Shown here: positions 51,854 through 63,215 of the stretch, piece by piece
Position numbering within the stretch: the first letter of the stretch is position 1
Layout: every line of letters begins with the position of its first letter
Assembly: GCF_033807575.1 (NCBI RefSeq)
Contig: NC_084713.1
Coordinates: 16,901,389-16,965,388 of the forward strand
From: Cydia pomonella
Lineage: Eukaryota; Arthropoda; Insecta; Lepidoptera; Tortricidae
Length of the DNA: 64,000 nucleotides
Reading direction: 5' to 3'
Translations under genes and position numbers: made by a program
The notes under the pieces: model-generated
The model's database searches: none
What the model was told of the DNA's origin: nothing
What the model saw: only the letters and a program-made list of their open reading frames with translations

Positions 51854-53185
51854 CACCGAACAGCTCGAAATGTAAAAGAGCGGAATACTTCTGAGCAACA
51901 AATAATTATTACTCATATCTAAAAAAAAATCGACCCCGTGGGAATTGCATCCACCTTTCTACTACATTCATATTGTATCAGTTTTATCTAGTGATTTTAC
52001 AATCAACATGCATTATGAACAATCTACGAACTAATTTTATTATGTGTTTTCTACAATGAAACCAACAAACGTGGAAAATGGAACTAGAAAGCAGTCCCGG
52101 CGTATATTTGCCTGGTGAGGAAGGTATTTACGGTAAAAACCATGTATGTAGCAAAAAAATACACAGTTTTGGCAAGTACTATTTTAAGGCGGGTACTTCT
52201 TTATATACAAAAATAAAAACTTTAAAGGAAATAAATATAAATAATGTATGAACCTCTATTTAGTTATATATCAGTGCCCTTTGTGAGTCACCTAAGAACT
52301 AACAATGATGTATCGTTTACAGAAAAGTTCACTGATAACTTTACTTTGGGATACATGGCAACATTGATTTGAATCAGACAGCCTTTACAACAATGATGTT
52401 GCCATATGCTTTATATACGTAAAGTGCAAGCATGGAGTTTGTTGTTTTATGTACCAGTATAAACTCTGGTTGTATATAATTAAGTTTTCTAATTTATAAA
52501 CAAGCGTGTGCGGATGCAAAATATATTTTGAAACGTAATACTTATATAGTATTTTATTGAGTAGTCCACCGAATCTCCATTACTTTTCACCCTAAACTCA
52601 TTTATACCGACTTCCTTCCATCATAATTTATGATTAGCCATTTTTCTGCAAAAGTATGTTTTGTTTTATTATCATAAAAATGTAAGTTTAAGTGGAGAGA
52701 TAGTCCGCTGAGTGGCGGCTGTGAATTATAGCTAATCGTTATGTAATAACTTTGCTTTTATCTCGGATTTACGAGTACATGCCTCGGAACTTTTATAAGC
52801 GATCCGTCGTTTGTGCCGTCATTCAAAGTTATCTTATTCTAGCAGACTGGGATCGAATCATTTATAAGCATTAACTAAAAGCTTGCAATGTCACTGATTT
52901 TCAGATATGTTAATTACTGGAAACCCTATTTTTAATTAAACAAAAAATATGTGATTTACTTAAACATTATCATTAGTACAATTTTAAAAGCGTCTTTTCA
53001 TTATTTTAGTGGGGAAGAGTGTTCGTCTGTTATCACAAAAAATGTACAGTTCAAATTTTTTGTAACTCTTTTTAGTGATGCTTGAAATGTAAATTTATCT
53101 TTTAAACTGAATTAATATTATTCTCATACTATCTTAACAGGGTCAAACCAGATATATTACTAACCGAGTTAAGGATGACCTATTA
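51854..53185. other. AT-rich stretch, no gene seen
   Basis: No recognisable gene or repeat in about 1.3 kb. Confidence 0.4.
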
Positions 53186-53324
53186 GACCAGGCCAGGTCC
53201 GGTCCGGGCCGGAGCTTCCAGCACAGCACTTACTTTTCTATGACAGATGACCGGTGATCACGTTCGTCAAGTTTTCCACTGAAAACGAACTGCTGGAAGC
53301 TCCGGCTCGGATCCGACCTGGATT
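53186..53324. mobile_element. GC-rich-armed palindromic MITE
   Basis: Arms GGTCCGGTCCGGGCCGGAGC TTCCAGCA and TGCTGGAAGCTCCGGCTCGG ATCCGACC enclose about 65 bp. Confidence 0.8.
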
Positions 53325-54283
53325 AACGTGAGTCACAACCAACAGAAGTTAAACGAAACAGGGCCAACATACTTGTGAATTACAAATACTTACATTTTTT
53401 GTTACACAGACGGTTAAATCGTCGTTATTTAATATCACATTATGAGCACAAAAGAGAATATTCAATTTCCTCCATGTTTCTAAAGGGAAAAAAAACAGCA
53501 ATAATAAAACATTAAGGCTTGATTACCTTTGAGAGTAAACGTTAAAAAGCGTGTTTAAAGGGTGTCATTAGACCGCTTTTTTGCATCACGTTTCATTTTA
53601 ACGAGACTGGTCCTTAGTTTTAATTAATTGAATCACTCAGTCTTTTCTAAGTACCTGTTCCTAAGGATATTATCATTTTGAAGATTTTATATAATTTCAA
53701 AGTGCAGATTTAGAATGTATAAAAGTATGTAGAATTTGAGGAAGTTTTTTTGGTCATTAGGAGCACTAAATTTTTACGGTCACATTTTTTACCTTTTTCC
53801 ATTTTGGAAGATAGGCAAATTGAGGCATATAACCACCCGCCCAGATTGCTAACACTTTAGTGTCGTTCCCAGAAGACTTACTGCTTATTACTGGACGTTA
53901 CTCGCGCAATCCTCGAATTAAATAATGCGATCACGCCAGTACAATCTCAATTGAGTTGTACCCAAACATCGTTTACTGTAAGAATATTCAAACAGCTCTT
54001 CCATTTGCTTGTTCAAACAAATTACGGCAATGTTTGAACGCCGCGGATCGGGACATGTGCGAAGCAAATAATCAAAGGCGTTTTTTCACGCTCAATTTTA
54101 AAATGCTACGTGTTTCGGCATTAAAATATCTGTGTTTCAATTAGTACAGGATACATGTATTTATTCCGGATTTTGTGTTAAAATAATTTAGAAATGTGTT
54201 TTTGTCCGTTTTATATTTGCCCGGGTTAGGTACCTACGTATTTAATAAGCGTAATATAAATTCGAACGTATCAATGATTTTGC
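53325..54283. other. no gene or repeat recognised
   Basis: AT-rich; the 62-codon frame at 53,956 matches nothing recognised. Confidence 0.4.
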
Positions 54284-54498
54284 AAATAGTGACCCTGCCT
54301 ATATGAAGCCGATGGATCCTGGTAAGGGCATTTATTTGTGCGATGAACACAGAGAGATGTGTGTTTTCTATGTATATAAGTATATATTTATCTATATACG
54401 TATGTATATCGCCGCTTAGTACCCATAGTACAATTTTTGCTTAGTTTCGAGTTAGGTTGATCTGTGTAAGATTGTCCCCAAATATTTATTATTATTCA
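54284..54498 (+). repeat. tRNA-derived SINE, copy 3, damaged
   Basis: AGTGACCCTGCCTATATGAA keeps part of the head; the B box is deleted (GATGGATCCTGGTAAGGGC). The body GATGAACACAGAGAG and TGTGTTTTCTATGTATATAA follows. Confidence 0.65.
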
Positions 54499-54633
54499 AA
54501 TATTTATATATGTTGCATAAAACATTTAATTTTGAGCTATAATACCAACCATAATCCTGGTATAATTGAAGGGATGTTTACAAAAACAAAATAACTGACT
54601 ACTGGTTGACACCTGAAACGATTAACAATGTTC

Positions 54634-55725
54634 TTAAAAAAGCGGCCAAGTGCGAGTCGGACTCGCCCATGAAGGGTTCCGTACCATTTATGACGTATTA
54701 AAAAAAACTACTTACTAGATCTGGTTCAAACCAATTTTCGGTGGAAGTTATTTTTTTTAGATTTTTCATTCTGTTATTTTAGAAGTTACAGGGGGGGGGG
54801 GACACATTTTTTCACTTTTGAAGTGTCTCTCGCGCAAACTATTCAGTTTAGAAAAAAATGATATTAGAAACCTAAATATCATTTTTGAAGACCTATTTAC
54901 CCCACACGTATGGGTTTGATGAAAAATTATTTTTTTAAATTTTTATGACGTATTAAAAAAAACTACTTACTAGATCTCGTTCAAACCAATTTTCGGTGGA
55001 AGTTTGCATGGGATATATTTTTTTTAGATTTTTCATTCTGTTATTTTAGAAGTTACGGGGGGGGGGGGGGGGCACACATTTTTTCACTTTGGAAGTGTCT
55101 CTCGCGCAAACTATTCAGTTTAGAAAAAAATTATATTAGAAACCTAAATATCATTTTTGAAGACCTATCCATAGATACCCCACACGTATGAGTTTGATGA
55201 ATTTTTTTTTTTAATTTTAAGACGTATTAAAAAAAAACTACATACTAGATTTCGTTTGAACCAATTTTCGGTGGAAGTTTGCATAGCAATGTATATCATA
55301 TATTTTTTTTTAGATTTTTCATTCTGTTATTTTAGAAGTTACGGGGGGGGGGGGACACACTTTTTACCACTTTGGAAGTGTCTCTCGCGCAAACTATTCA
55401 GTTTAGAAAAAAATTATATTAGAAACCTCAATATCATTTTTAAAGACCTATCCATAGATACCCCACACGTATGGGTTTGATGAAAAAAGATTTTTTGAGT
55501 TTCAGTTCTAAATATGGGGAACCCCCAAAATTTATTGTTTTTTTTTTTCTATTTTTGTATAAACATCATAATGCGGTTCATAGAATACATCTACTTACCA
55601 AGTTTGAACAGTATAGCTTTTATAGTTTCGGAAAAAAGTGGCTGTGACAGAATCGGACAGACAGACGGACATGACGAATCTATAAGGGTTCCGTTTTTTG
55701 CCATTTGGCTACGGAACCCTAAAAA
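54634..55725. mobile_element. GGTTCCGTA-framed repeat, copy C, internal triplication
   Basis: Starts AAAAAAGCGGCCAAGTGCGA with GTCGGACTCG and GAAGGGTTCCGTACCATTTA, ends ATTTGGCTACGGAACCCTAA. Three consecutive units of about 250-277 bp (from about 54,698, 54,947 and 55,224) each contain TTACTAGATCT-type sequence, TTTCGGTGGAAGTT, a G run, TCTCTCGCGCAAACTATTCA and CCCCACACGTATGGGTTTGA. Same family and opposite orientation to copy B. Confidence 0.8.
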
Positions 55726-56348
55726 GTATCAACCGCACTAAGCAGTTATGTAGTTTTTGTAAACATCCCTTCAATTATTTGAAATTCTCTAAGTAAATAT
55801 AACATAAAGTAATATTAACATAACAAATAGTTGGAAACCTCATTTCCGAATCCTTTCACCTAACTGAAGCCAGTTTAACGGCTTTTTAGACAGATGAAAT
55901 CACAGAAGCAAGTGTATAGAAAGCAATTGAAGCATATTTCGATTCAATTACCTCAACATCGAAGTACCTTTCTTCGCCTTCCTGCCACCCAAAGTAAATT
56001 AATTATGAGACTTAATTATTTTCAATTACCATGAAACTTTTTTGTGATAAAAACGAAATTGAATTTCTGACTAACACGAATAAAACAAAATTAATGTTCG
56101 TGGAAACATAATTAAGGCGTAATTTCTATGCAAACTTAGTTCTTTATATGCCATAATTGAAGGCAATAACAGAGACGAAGTAAATAATTAAGACCATCAA
56201 TCTCCGTAAGAACTCATGTTCTTAGTCATTGTACCTATAGCATCGCTTAGCAGGGGTTCATTCTCATGTTATTTCCTATAGTTATAGTTGTATATTATTG
56301 TTATTGGAAAATACTTCTACAAATACGAATAGATCCAAATTTAACACA
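55726..56348. other. no gene or repeat recognised
   Basis: AT-rich; nothing supported. Confidence 0.4.
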
Positions 56349-56486
56349 CGGCCCAATTCGAAATTTAAGATACGTCAAATATTAGGTCTAGATATGATAT
56401 GGATCGGATATAACAGTGTCAACGTTTATTCAAACAAAAACGTCACTTTTGATAGTGTCATATCCGATTCATATCGTATCTCGGAC
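56349..56486. mobile_element. palindromic MITE, CCCGATTCGAAATTTAAGAT family, right end lost
   Basis: CACGGCCCAATTCGAAATTT and TAGGTCTAGATATGATATGG match the left side of the copy at 19,362; the inverted TATCCGATTCATATCGTATC is present, but the terminal arm is missing. Confidence 0.7.
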
Positions 56487-57120
56487 TAAAAACAAATAAA
56501 ATAAGTTAAATTATTCATATGCTGATGTACAGTATAATATGTATGACCCCCGGCCTAGTTATAACAACGAAAGGTCCCATCAAAGAAAAGGCCCCTACCA
56601 TAATAAAGTTCTTTGATAAGACCTGGAATTGGACTGCATCCGCCCTACATTTCTCGGAGAGCACTTAATTTCCTCTAGACATGGATGCTCATTATTATTC
56701 CGACTTCATAAAGCCATCGATTTCAAACTAGATCGAAAACCGTGCTTTGATGACAGATATTAGTTGAGGGCTCATTCTATTTTTTTTTTTTACTTAGCTC
56801 AGAATATAGCTGTCTAGAATATAGCTCAATCAGAGGATAATTTTGTTTGTATAAAACAGATAAGTTTACAGCTTACCCCAACACATGGAACTTAAATTAT
56901 GACACTTTAAAGAATGTTATAGCTAGTATAAATATATTTGTTAAATATAATGGCAAAACAAAACTACATTGTTTGCCGTAGGACATCTGAATAAAACGTT
57001 GTTATACCGTGTAATGTTCTGATGTGGCTCTTCGATTTCATTTTTTAAAATTGATAAATAAAGTTTGATTTGCTACTTATGCATGTTTAGCTGTCTGCAA
57101 AATCTGTAATATACCTACGT
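56487..57120. other. no gene or repeat recognised
   Basis: AT-rich; nothing supported. Confidence 0.4.
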
Positions 57121-57320
57121 TGAAACTCTAGGTCCACAGGGTCCCAGCGTGCACAAGTTTTTTGCAGAAATCGCGAAGCGTCTGGTTGACGTAACTGGTG
57201 ACCGAAGAGCTGGAGGCTTCCTCGAACACCATATCAGCAGTTCACCATTGCGATACAACGAGGAAATACCGCCAGCATCCTTGGTACAATGCTTCAAGGG
57301 CCTAGTATTTTAGATTTAAG
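57121..57320 (+). pseudogene. RTE-like LINE C-terminal fragment, frameshifted
   Basis: VETLGPQGPSVHKFFAEIAK then RLVDVTGDRRAGGFLEHHIS, and after a +1 shift FTIAIQRGNTASILGTMLQG. The pattern VET-G-WGP...F-EI-RL-D-TGD-RAG-FL...AIQRGN-AS-LGT is a LINE C-terminus I know from Lepidoptera. The fragment at 61,040-61,410 belongs to the same family. Confidence 0.7.
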
Positions 57321-57325
57321 CTAGT

Positions 57326-59300
57326 TCTATATATATATATATATTTCACAATAGGTAGTTTTTTTAACGTTTGTATCCACTAAGAAGGGATTTTTCAAAA
57401 TTCATCGCCTACTGGGGTGAAATGAGGGTCCAAACTTTGTATGGGGTTCAAGTTTTATTTAAAGCTAGGAATTCGAATCTTCGTAAAACAATAAGTTATT
57501 AAATTACAAGAAAACAGATTGCAGCGTTTTTGCAAATTCATCCCCTAAGGTGATGAAAAAGGGGTTGAAAGTTTGTATGGAGATAAAAAAAAAATTTTGA
57601 GTGAGGGACGTGAATCTCTGTATATGGGCATATTATTAAAGAAAAAAAAAGTAATTTCAGTGTTTTTAAAAATTCTACCCCTAACAGGCTTAAGCCTTTT
57701 GTAAAGAGTTGTAAAGGGGTTAAAAGTTGGAATACATTACAAATTCTTTGAAGCTTCTTATAAAGGTATAATATAAGATAAAAAAATAATTTAATACAAA
57801 AATATAACCCCTAAGGGGGTTAAAAGGGGATGAAAGTTTGTCTTGGGGTTCAAATTTTATAGTAAGTTAGGAACTTGAAACTTCGTAAAAAGGTATGATA
57901 GTAAAAGGAAAAAAAATATTTCAGCGTTTTGTTTTTAATTCATCCCCTAAAAGAAAATGGGGTTGAAAGTTTGTATTTGGTTCAAATTTTATTTTAAGCG
58001 ACGAACTTGAAACTTCGTAAAAGAGTATTTTATTAAAGGAGAAGAAAACTGATTTCAGCGTTTTTGGAAATTAATTTCTCGAGGTGGTTGAAAAGGGGTT
58101 GAAAGTTTGTATGGAGATCAAAATGTTTTTCGAGTACGGAACTTGAAACTTTGTATATTTGCATAGTATTAAAATAAATGAAAATTAATTTCAGCGTTTT
58201 TAAAAATTCATCCTCTAAAGTGATGAAAAAGGGGTTGAAAGTTTGTATGGAGGTCAAAATGTTTTTCGACTGCGGACCTAGAAACTTTGTATTTTTGCAT
58301 ATTGTTAGAATACTAGAAAAGTAATTTCAGCGTTTTTGCATATAAGTAATTCATCCCCTAACTGGGTTAAGAAGGGGTTGAAAATTTGAATCCATTCCAA
58401 ATGCTTTGAAACTTCTAAGATAGTCATAATACCCGATTACAAAAAAATCAACATTTTTGTAAATTCAACCCCTAAGGGGGGTAAAAAGGAGATGAAAGTT
58501 TGAACGGGGTTAAAGTTTTATTTTAAGCTAAGGATTTAAAACTTCGTTACAAAGATTTATTATTAAAATACAAGAAAACTAATTTCAGTGTTTTTGAAAA
58601 TTAATCCCCTAAGGTGGTGAAAAAATTTGTATACAGATAAAAGAAAAATCAAATGCAGAATTTGAAACTTTGTATACGCGCATATTTCAGCATTTATAAA
58701 AATTCATCCCTTGAAGAAGTAATTAGTAGATTTTTTTAAGTAACGCAATGCGGGATGCTACTATGGCCAGAAGACTTGAAGTTAGCACATCAGGTTACAT
58801 TTATGACGTGTACCTACAAGAAAAAATAACCGGTCAAATGCGAGTCGGACTTGCGCACGAAGGGTTCCGCACCATTATGCAAGAAACGGCAAAAAAATCA
58901 CGTTTATTGTATGGGAGCCCCACTTAAATATTCATTTTATTTTGTTCTTAGTATTTGTTATTATAGCAGCAACAGAAATACATTTTCTGTAAACATTTCA
59001 ACTGTCTAGCTGTAACGGTTCATGAGTTACAGCCTGGTGACAGATAGACGGACGGACAGACGCATAGTGGAGTCTTAGTAATACGGTCCCGTTTTTGGGT
59101 ACAAAACCTTAACAACTTTTCAAAATGTATCCCCTTAATTACTAAAGAATGCGTTGAAAGTTTGAATCAATGCAAAGCCGCTACTGAGATTATAAAATTA
59201 GTATTGTAATAAATATTTTGCACCTACAAAGAAGATGAACAAAAGATGTAAAATATCCAAGATGAGATTCCACGCGGACGAAGTCGCGGGCAACAGATAG
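57326..59300 (+). mobile_element. non-autonomous Helitron with internal minisatellite
   Basis: Starts TCTATATATATATATATATT after CTAGT and ends CGCGGACGAAGTCGCGGGCA ACAGATAG at 59,300. CGCG...CGCG near the end is the expected terminal hairpin. Between about 57,390 and 58,740 are nine or so diverged units of 130-150 bp with CATCCCCTAA, GGGGTTGAAAGTTTGTATGG and ACTTGAAACTTCGTAAAA. A GGTTCCGTA-framed repeat is nested at 58,820-59,112. No Rep/helicase frame. Confidence 0.65.
58820..59112. mobile_element. GGTTCCGTA-framed repeat, copy D (short form)
   Basis: CCGGTCAAATGCGAGTCGGA, GAAGGGTTCCGCACCATTAT, TGTATGGGAGCCCCACTTAA, AACTGTCTAGCTGTAACGGT and GGTCCCGTTTTTGGGTACAA give the compact form of the family without the G-run units. 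Confidence 0.7.
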
Positions 59301-59305
59301 ATGTA

Positions 59306-59592
59306 GTAACACCACTGTATATATCCATTATGTATACTGTTAAAACTAAAAATTAATAATATATGTAAACTTAAAATAAGGGTCTTATAAATAGAAAACG
59401 CGTCCTCCCAAGAACAACAACGTCGTTAATCCCAATAAGGCCTTTACTTTACCCTCTGGGTTGGAAGGCCAGATGGCAGTAACTTTCGTAAAATCTAGTA
59501 CCTACCCCAATTCTGGGGATTAGTTGTCAATCGGACCCCAGGCCCCCATGAGCCGTGGCAAAAATGCCGGGACAACGCGAGGAAGAAGGAGG
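59306..59592 (+). repeat. LINE 3' tail, uninterrupted copy
   Basis: Matches 31,215-31,677 segment by segment without the insertion. It ends ATGCCGGGACAACGCGAGGA and an AGAAGGAGG-type tail. The 61-codon frame here is a shadow of this tail. Confidence 0.65.
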
Positions 59593-60689
59593 AGAAATAG
59601 AAAACGTCTTCCAGATCGCTACCGATGCGAAGAGTGCCCAGAAAGCTGGCCGCTTTGCCACGTTGCGGTTCAGCGAAATACTGGCCTTTATTTATTTTTG
59701 TTTAAATAGTTACTAAATACATTTTGTGACAGACTTAAAGCATCATATCTGTTGATCCTGTTTAATTTCTTGGCTTTACGCCTCCTCATTTACATAAAGC
59801 TATAATACATTTATTTTGAGAAAAAAATCTGTTTTCATAATATATCTTACTAGTGTTAGGACAGGAGAGTAAAATATCGCTCAGAAAACAATCATTTCTG
59901 AATATAAACTGCACATGCACATATTTTGAACGGAAGAACAAAGCAATATCATCTATCGTAAGCTGTTATTTATTCTCTGTTACGGGAAGTGTATGAATTT
60001 CAAAGAAGTATGCAAAATGCATGGACCTGAAATACAGCACCGATTTGTCATTTATATCCTTACAAGATTTATGCATTGAAGCATTCCTGTATATTAATAT
60101 ATTTGATACGCGGTGACAGCACTTTTTATAAGGATTTTTAGGCACCTAATAATTGTAAATAGCTTGATTTATAATAATACATGATACTACATCAATATTA
60201 GCATTGCTCCATTAGCATCAAAGACTCGAAAAGAAAATAAATAATTTGTAACTTCACTTAGTGACAAGAAAATATTAAGCCTCGGTAGCACTCAAGCCGC
60301 CACCTACTCGCAACATTGTCAGAACATAGCACTTCATGCTGTGCAAACCGGAATTTGCTCTTGAGTGACAAAAACGTTAGGCACCTACAACTTTCAGAGT
60401 TGAGGCCAGAAAATAGTACATTGTCCAATGAGGGTAAGTGAAATTTTGAATACGAGGGTGGCAAAACCAAAATAATTCTTAAACACTGTGACATATCAAA
60501 AAATCGTCCGCCATTTTGTAATTTCTTGACAGGTTAGGCATCGAAGGTACGGACCTATTCGGCATTCAGCCACGATTGCAAATTATGTAAATATATTTTA
60601 AACGGCTGTTAAATTAATCAAATAAAATAATTTTTAAATATCAACAAACATATTAAATCATAAACGTCAGTATTTTACAAGTAAAATTT
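59593..60689. other. AT-rich stretch, no gene seen
   Basis: No recognisable gene; the 78-codon minus frame at 60,258-60,494 is not recognised. Confidence 0.4.
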
Positions 60690-60830
60690 ATAATTATGCT
60701 ACTTGGTTTGCATGAATAAGTGACATATTAAAATAAAAGCTATAACTCCCTACGGAGTTATTATTATTTTATTTTATTATGTCACTCCCTACGCAGTTAC
60801 AGCTTTTTATTCACAATCTATAACTCCCGC
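60690..60830. repeat. cluster of TAACTCCCTACGGAGTTA palindromes
   Basis: AAGCTATAACTCCCTACGGA GTTAT, then CACTCCCTACGCAGTTACAG CTTTTTATT, then ATAACTCCCGCAGGAACTAT: three related dyads within 140 bp, the outer two framed by AAAGCTATAAC/GTTACAGCTTTT. Confidence 0.6.
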
Positions 60831-61039
60831 AGGAACTATATAGGCCTTTGTGCTTCAGTACACCTGCATGAAATAAGATCTTTTTCGAGCAAGTGTGATG
60901 AAAAGTTATATAACATTTTTGCACCGCATAAATTATTGTTGTTTTACCGTTAAATGTTGGTATGTACAATACAAACAATAAATAATCATTAAAACTAAAA
61001 CTAAACTACATTAAACCTTAAATGAAACTTATAAATAGA

Positions 61040-61410
61040 AAATGCTCCCCAGGTCACCTTCATGTGTTATGGTACCCAAAAGGCTGGCAGCGTTACTTTT
61101 TGGATGGCCAGGCTTATCCTCTGGCCGAGGTAACTTCCAGCCCTCTTGTCACCTGAGATGTCTGTAAGGCGCTGGGAAACCTCTTTAAATATGGTTTTCT
61201 TGCTGGACCCCCCACGGTCTTAAAGTTTCTACGCTAAACGGCGCAAATATGTAGCCCTCGCAGAGGACAGAATATTTCCCCCGCTTGTTCTGCTCTGCGG
61301 TTGTGGCCGCAGCTCCCGCCTTGACGGAGGGCGCCTGTAGATGGGTCGGCTCGAGCGTGTCAACGCAGGTGGCGTCCTACACACGCATCCTCCCCAGCCT
61401 CCACGGAATA
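61040..61410 (-). pseudogene. RTE-like LINE C-terminal fragment, several frameshifts
   Basis: Minus strand in shifting frames: IFAPFSVETLRPWG, KKTIFKEVSQRLTDISGDKR, AGSYLGQRISLAIQ and SNAASLLGTI. It aligns with the fragment at 57,121-57,320 (VETLGPQG, FAEIAKRLVDVTGDRRAG, FTIAIQRGN). At least two frameshifts; not functional. Confidence 0.65.
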
Positions 61411-61924
61411 CTTATGTAAGTGTACAAGAGCTGTTTAGACTAAATTGTTTACGCACAAAAACCGCTTTTCCATATGAAAGCTCCATGTTGTTTAATAATG
61501 CATGAAAATACTACGTTTTATTTTCCCGTCAATGGTTCGAATCGCTCTTTTTGGAATATTTTATTTTAAGCCTTTATGCAGAGGGAATATATTTCCCACC
61601 TGATTTTGAACTTTATTTTAAAGAGATAGGGCTCAATTTTGCATAATTTCAATTTTAACTTAAACTTGTGAACATTCTCTTCTTCTTTCTTTCTTCACAT
61701 TGTTAACTCTTTATGAGTTTAAAGTTTATCTATAATAAAAAAATCGAATTCTACTTACTAGAATCTATTTAAAATATTTTTTTGTTTGAGTATCGAGTCT
61801 GTTTCAACTCTCCTAACACTGAGGTAACTTGAAACAGGTGCTGAGGTAAGTTGATATATATTTACCTATAAATTATGAATTTAAGTTTCGCAGCTCAATT
61901 TAGAATTTTAGTTTTCAATTTCGT
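61411..61924. other. no gene or repeat recognised
   Basis: AT-rich; nothing supported. Confidence 0.4.
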
Positions 61925-62057
61925 TTTTAGGGTTCCGTACTCAATGGGTCAAACGGGACCCTATTACTGAGACTCAGTACTCGGATGGGTGACCGTTTTT
62001 ATAGATAATGGTACGGAACCCTTCCTGCGCGAGTCCGCTCGCACTTGGCCGATTTTT
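61925..62057. mobile_element. GGTTCCGTA-framed repeat, copy E (deletion form)
   Basis: TTTAGGGTTCCGTACTCAAT and AATGGTACGGAACCCTTCCT GCGCGAGTCCGCTCGCACTTGGCCG keep only the two ends, about 133 bp in all. Confidence 0.65.
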
Positions 62058-62239
62058 TATACTGGTTATACTTTTTAAAATACAGTTTGCGGCAGCGTTA
62101 GCTTAAAATATGTTAATTGTAAACAAAGCGGTAAATTAAAATTGTAAGATATAATTTCAGCAGTCTGATATAAACAGCCTTTGACAAACTCAATAAAAAA
62201 ATGACGAGGTGAGTTGCAACAAGGTTATTTATTATTATA

Positions 62240-62365
62240 TTAAGTTAGGAACTTGAAACTTCGTAATAAGACATTTCCATAAAATAAGAGAATAGTTATT
62301 TCAGCGCTTTTGAAAATTCATCTTCTAATAAGGTTAAAAAGGAGTTGAAAGTTTGCAACGGGAAC
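62240..62365 (+). repeat. one Helitron minisatellite unit
   Basis: ACTTGAAACTTCGTAATAAG, TTATTTCAGCGCTTTTGAAA and GGAGTTGAAAGTTTGCAACG match the units inside 57,390-58,740. Confidence 0.6.
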
Positions 62366-62540
62366 GTTGTATAAACTGACATTGGGATCATTGTAAACAT
62401 ACTTTGTGCAGGGTACAGTGTTTTGTAAATAAAGTAAAAGTGTCCTGAGGCTATTGGGGATTCAGGATGCTTTTAAGTGGGTGTCGCCTTTCTTTAATCT
62501 TTATTTATCTTTAATTTGTTTCAACAAACGTTTAGCATAT

Positions 62541-62798
62541 ACAGGGTGAAATTGTTATGTTTGACCATACGCTGAAGGGTGGATATGTAGGTCATACTGA
62601 ACAACCTTCACTATGGGCCAACCCCGATATCGCGAAAAAAAAATCCGCCGTCTCATCAATTTTTTTGAAACACATGTTAATGTTTTCTATGGAACATCTG
62701 ATTATGTTTTCGCGATTTTGGGGTTGGCCCCATTAGTTTCTCAGTATGATCCATATATTCAACCCTCAGCGTATGGTCAAACAACAATTTTAACCTGT
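62541..62798. mobile_element. TIR MITE of about 258 bp
   Basis: ACAGGGTGAAATTGTTATGT TTGACCATACGCTGAAGGGT at the left is inverted at the right end (ACCCTCAGCGTATGGTCAAA...ATTTTAACCTGT). Arms are about 60 bp; flanks are ATAT-rich. The 80-codon frame inside is incidental. Confidence 0.75.
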
Positions 62799-63106
62799 AT
62801 ATATATATACTTTTTAAAGGAAAATTTTACACAGATCGACCTAGTCCTACAGTAAGCTGAATAAGGCTTGTGTTGTGGGTACTAGTTACTTATTCTTATT
62901 TCATTATTTACCTGAGCTATTTTTAGAAATTTATATAACAAAGAAGAATAAAGTCGCAGTATCTTCAATTCAGATGGAAACAAAAGACAGATATCAGTTA
63001 TGTTAAACAAAGCGAACAGCAAACTTCTATTACTTACAAAGAACTGCGTCACAAACCACTTCGAAACTAGATCGACAAAATACTACATCACAGCAGTATC
63101 AGACCT
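62799..63106. other. no gene or repeat recognised
   Basis: AT-rich; nothing supported. Confidence 0.4.
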
Positions 63107-63215
63107 GAGGGCCTACCGCGAACCCCGTTTGACCAATTGCTTCTCCCTCGCACTCGTAAATTCGTACGTAAGTGTGACAACGTGTCAAGTCGAACGTGAT
63201 TCGCGGTAGGCCCTC
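63107..63215. mobile_element. palindromic MITE, GAGGGCCTACCGCGAAC family
   Basis: GAGGGCCTACCGCGAACCCC at the left and GATTCGCGGTAGGCCCTC at the right around TAAATTCGTACGTAAGTGTG. Second copy of the element at 25,461. Confidence 0.8.
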
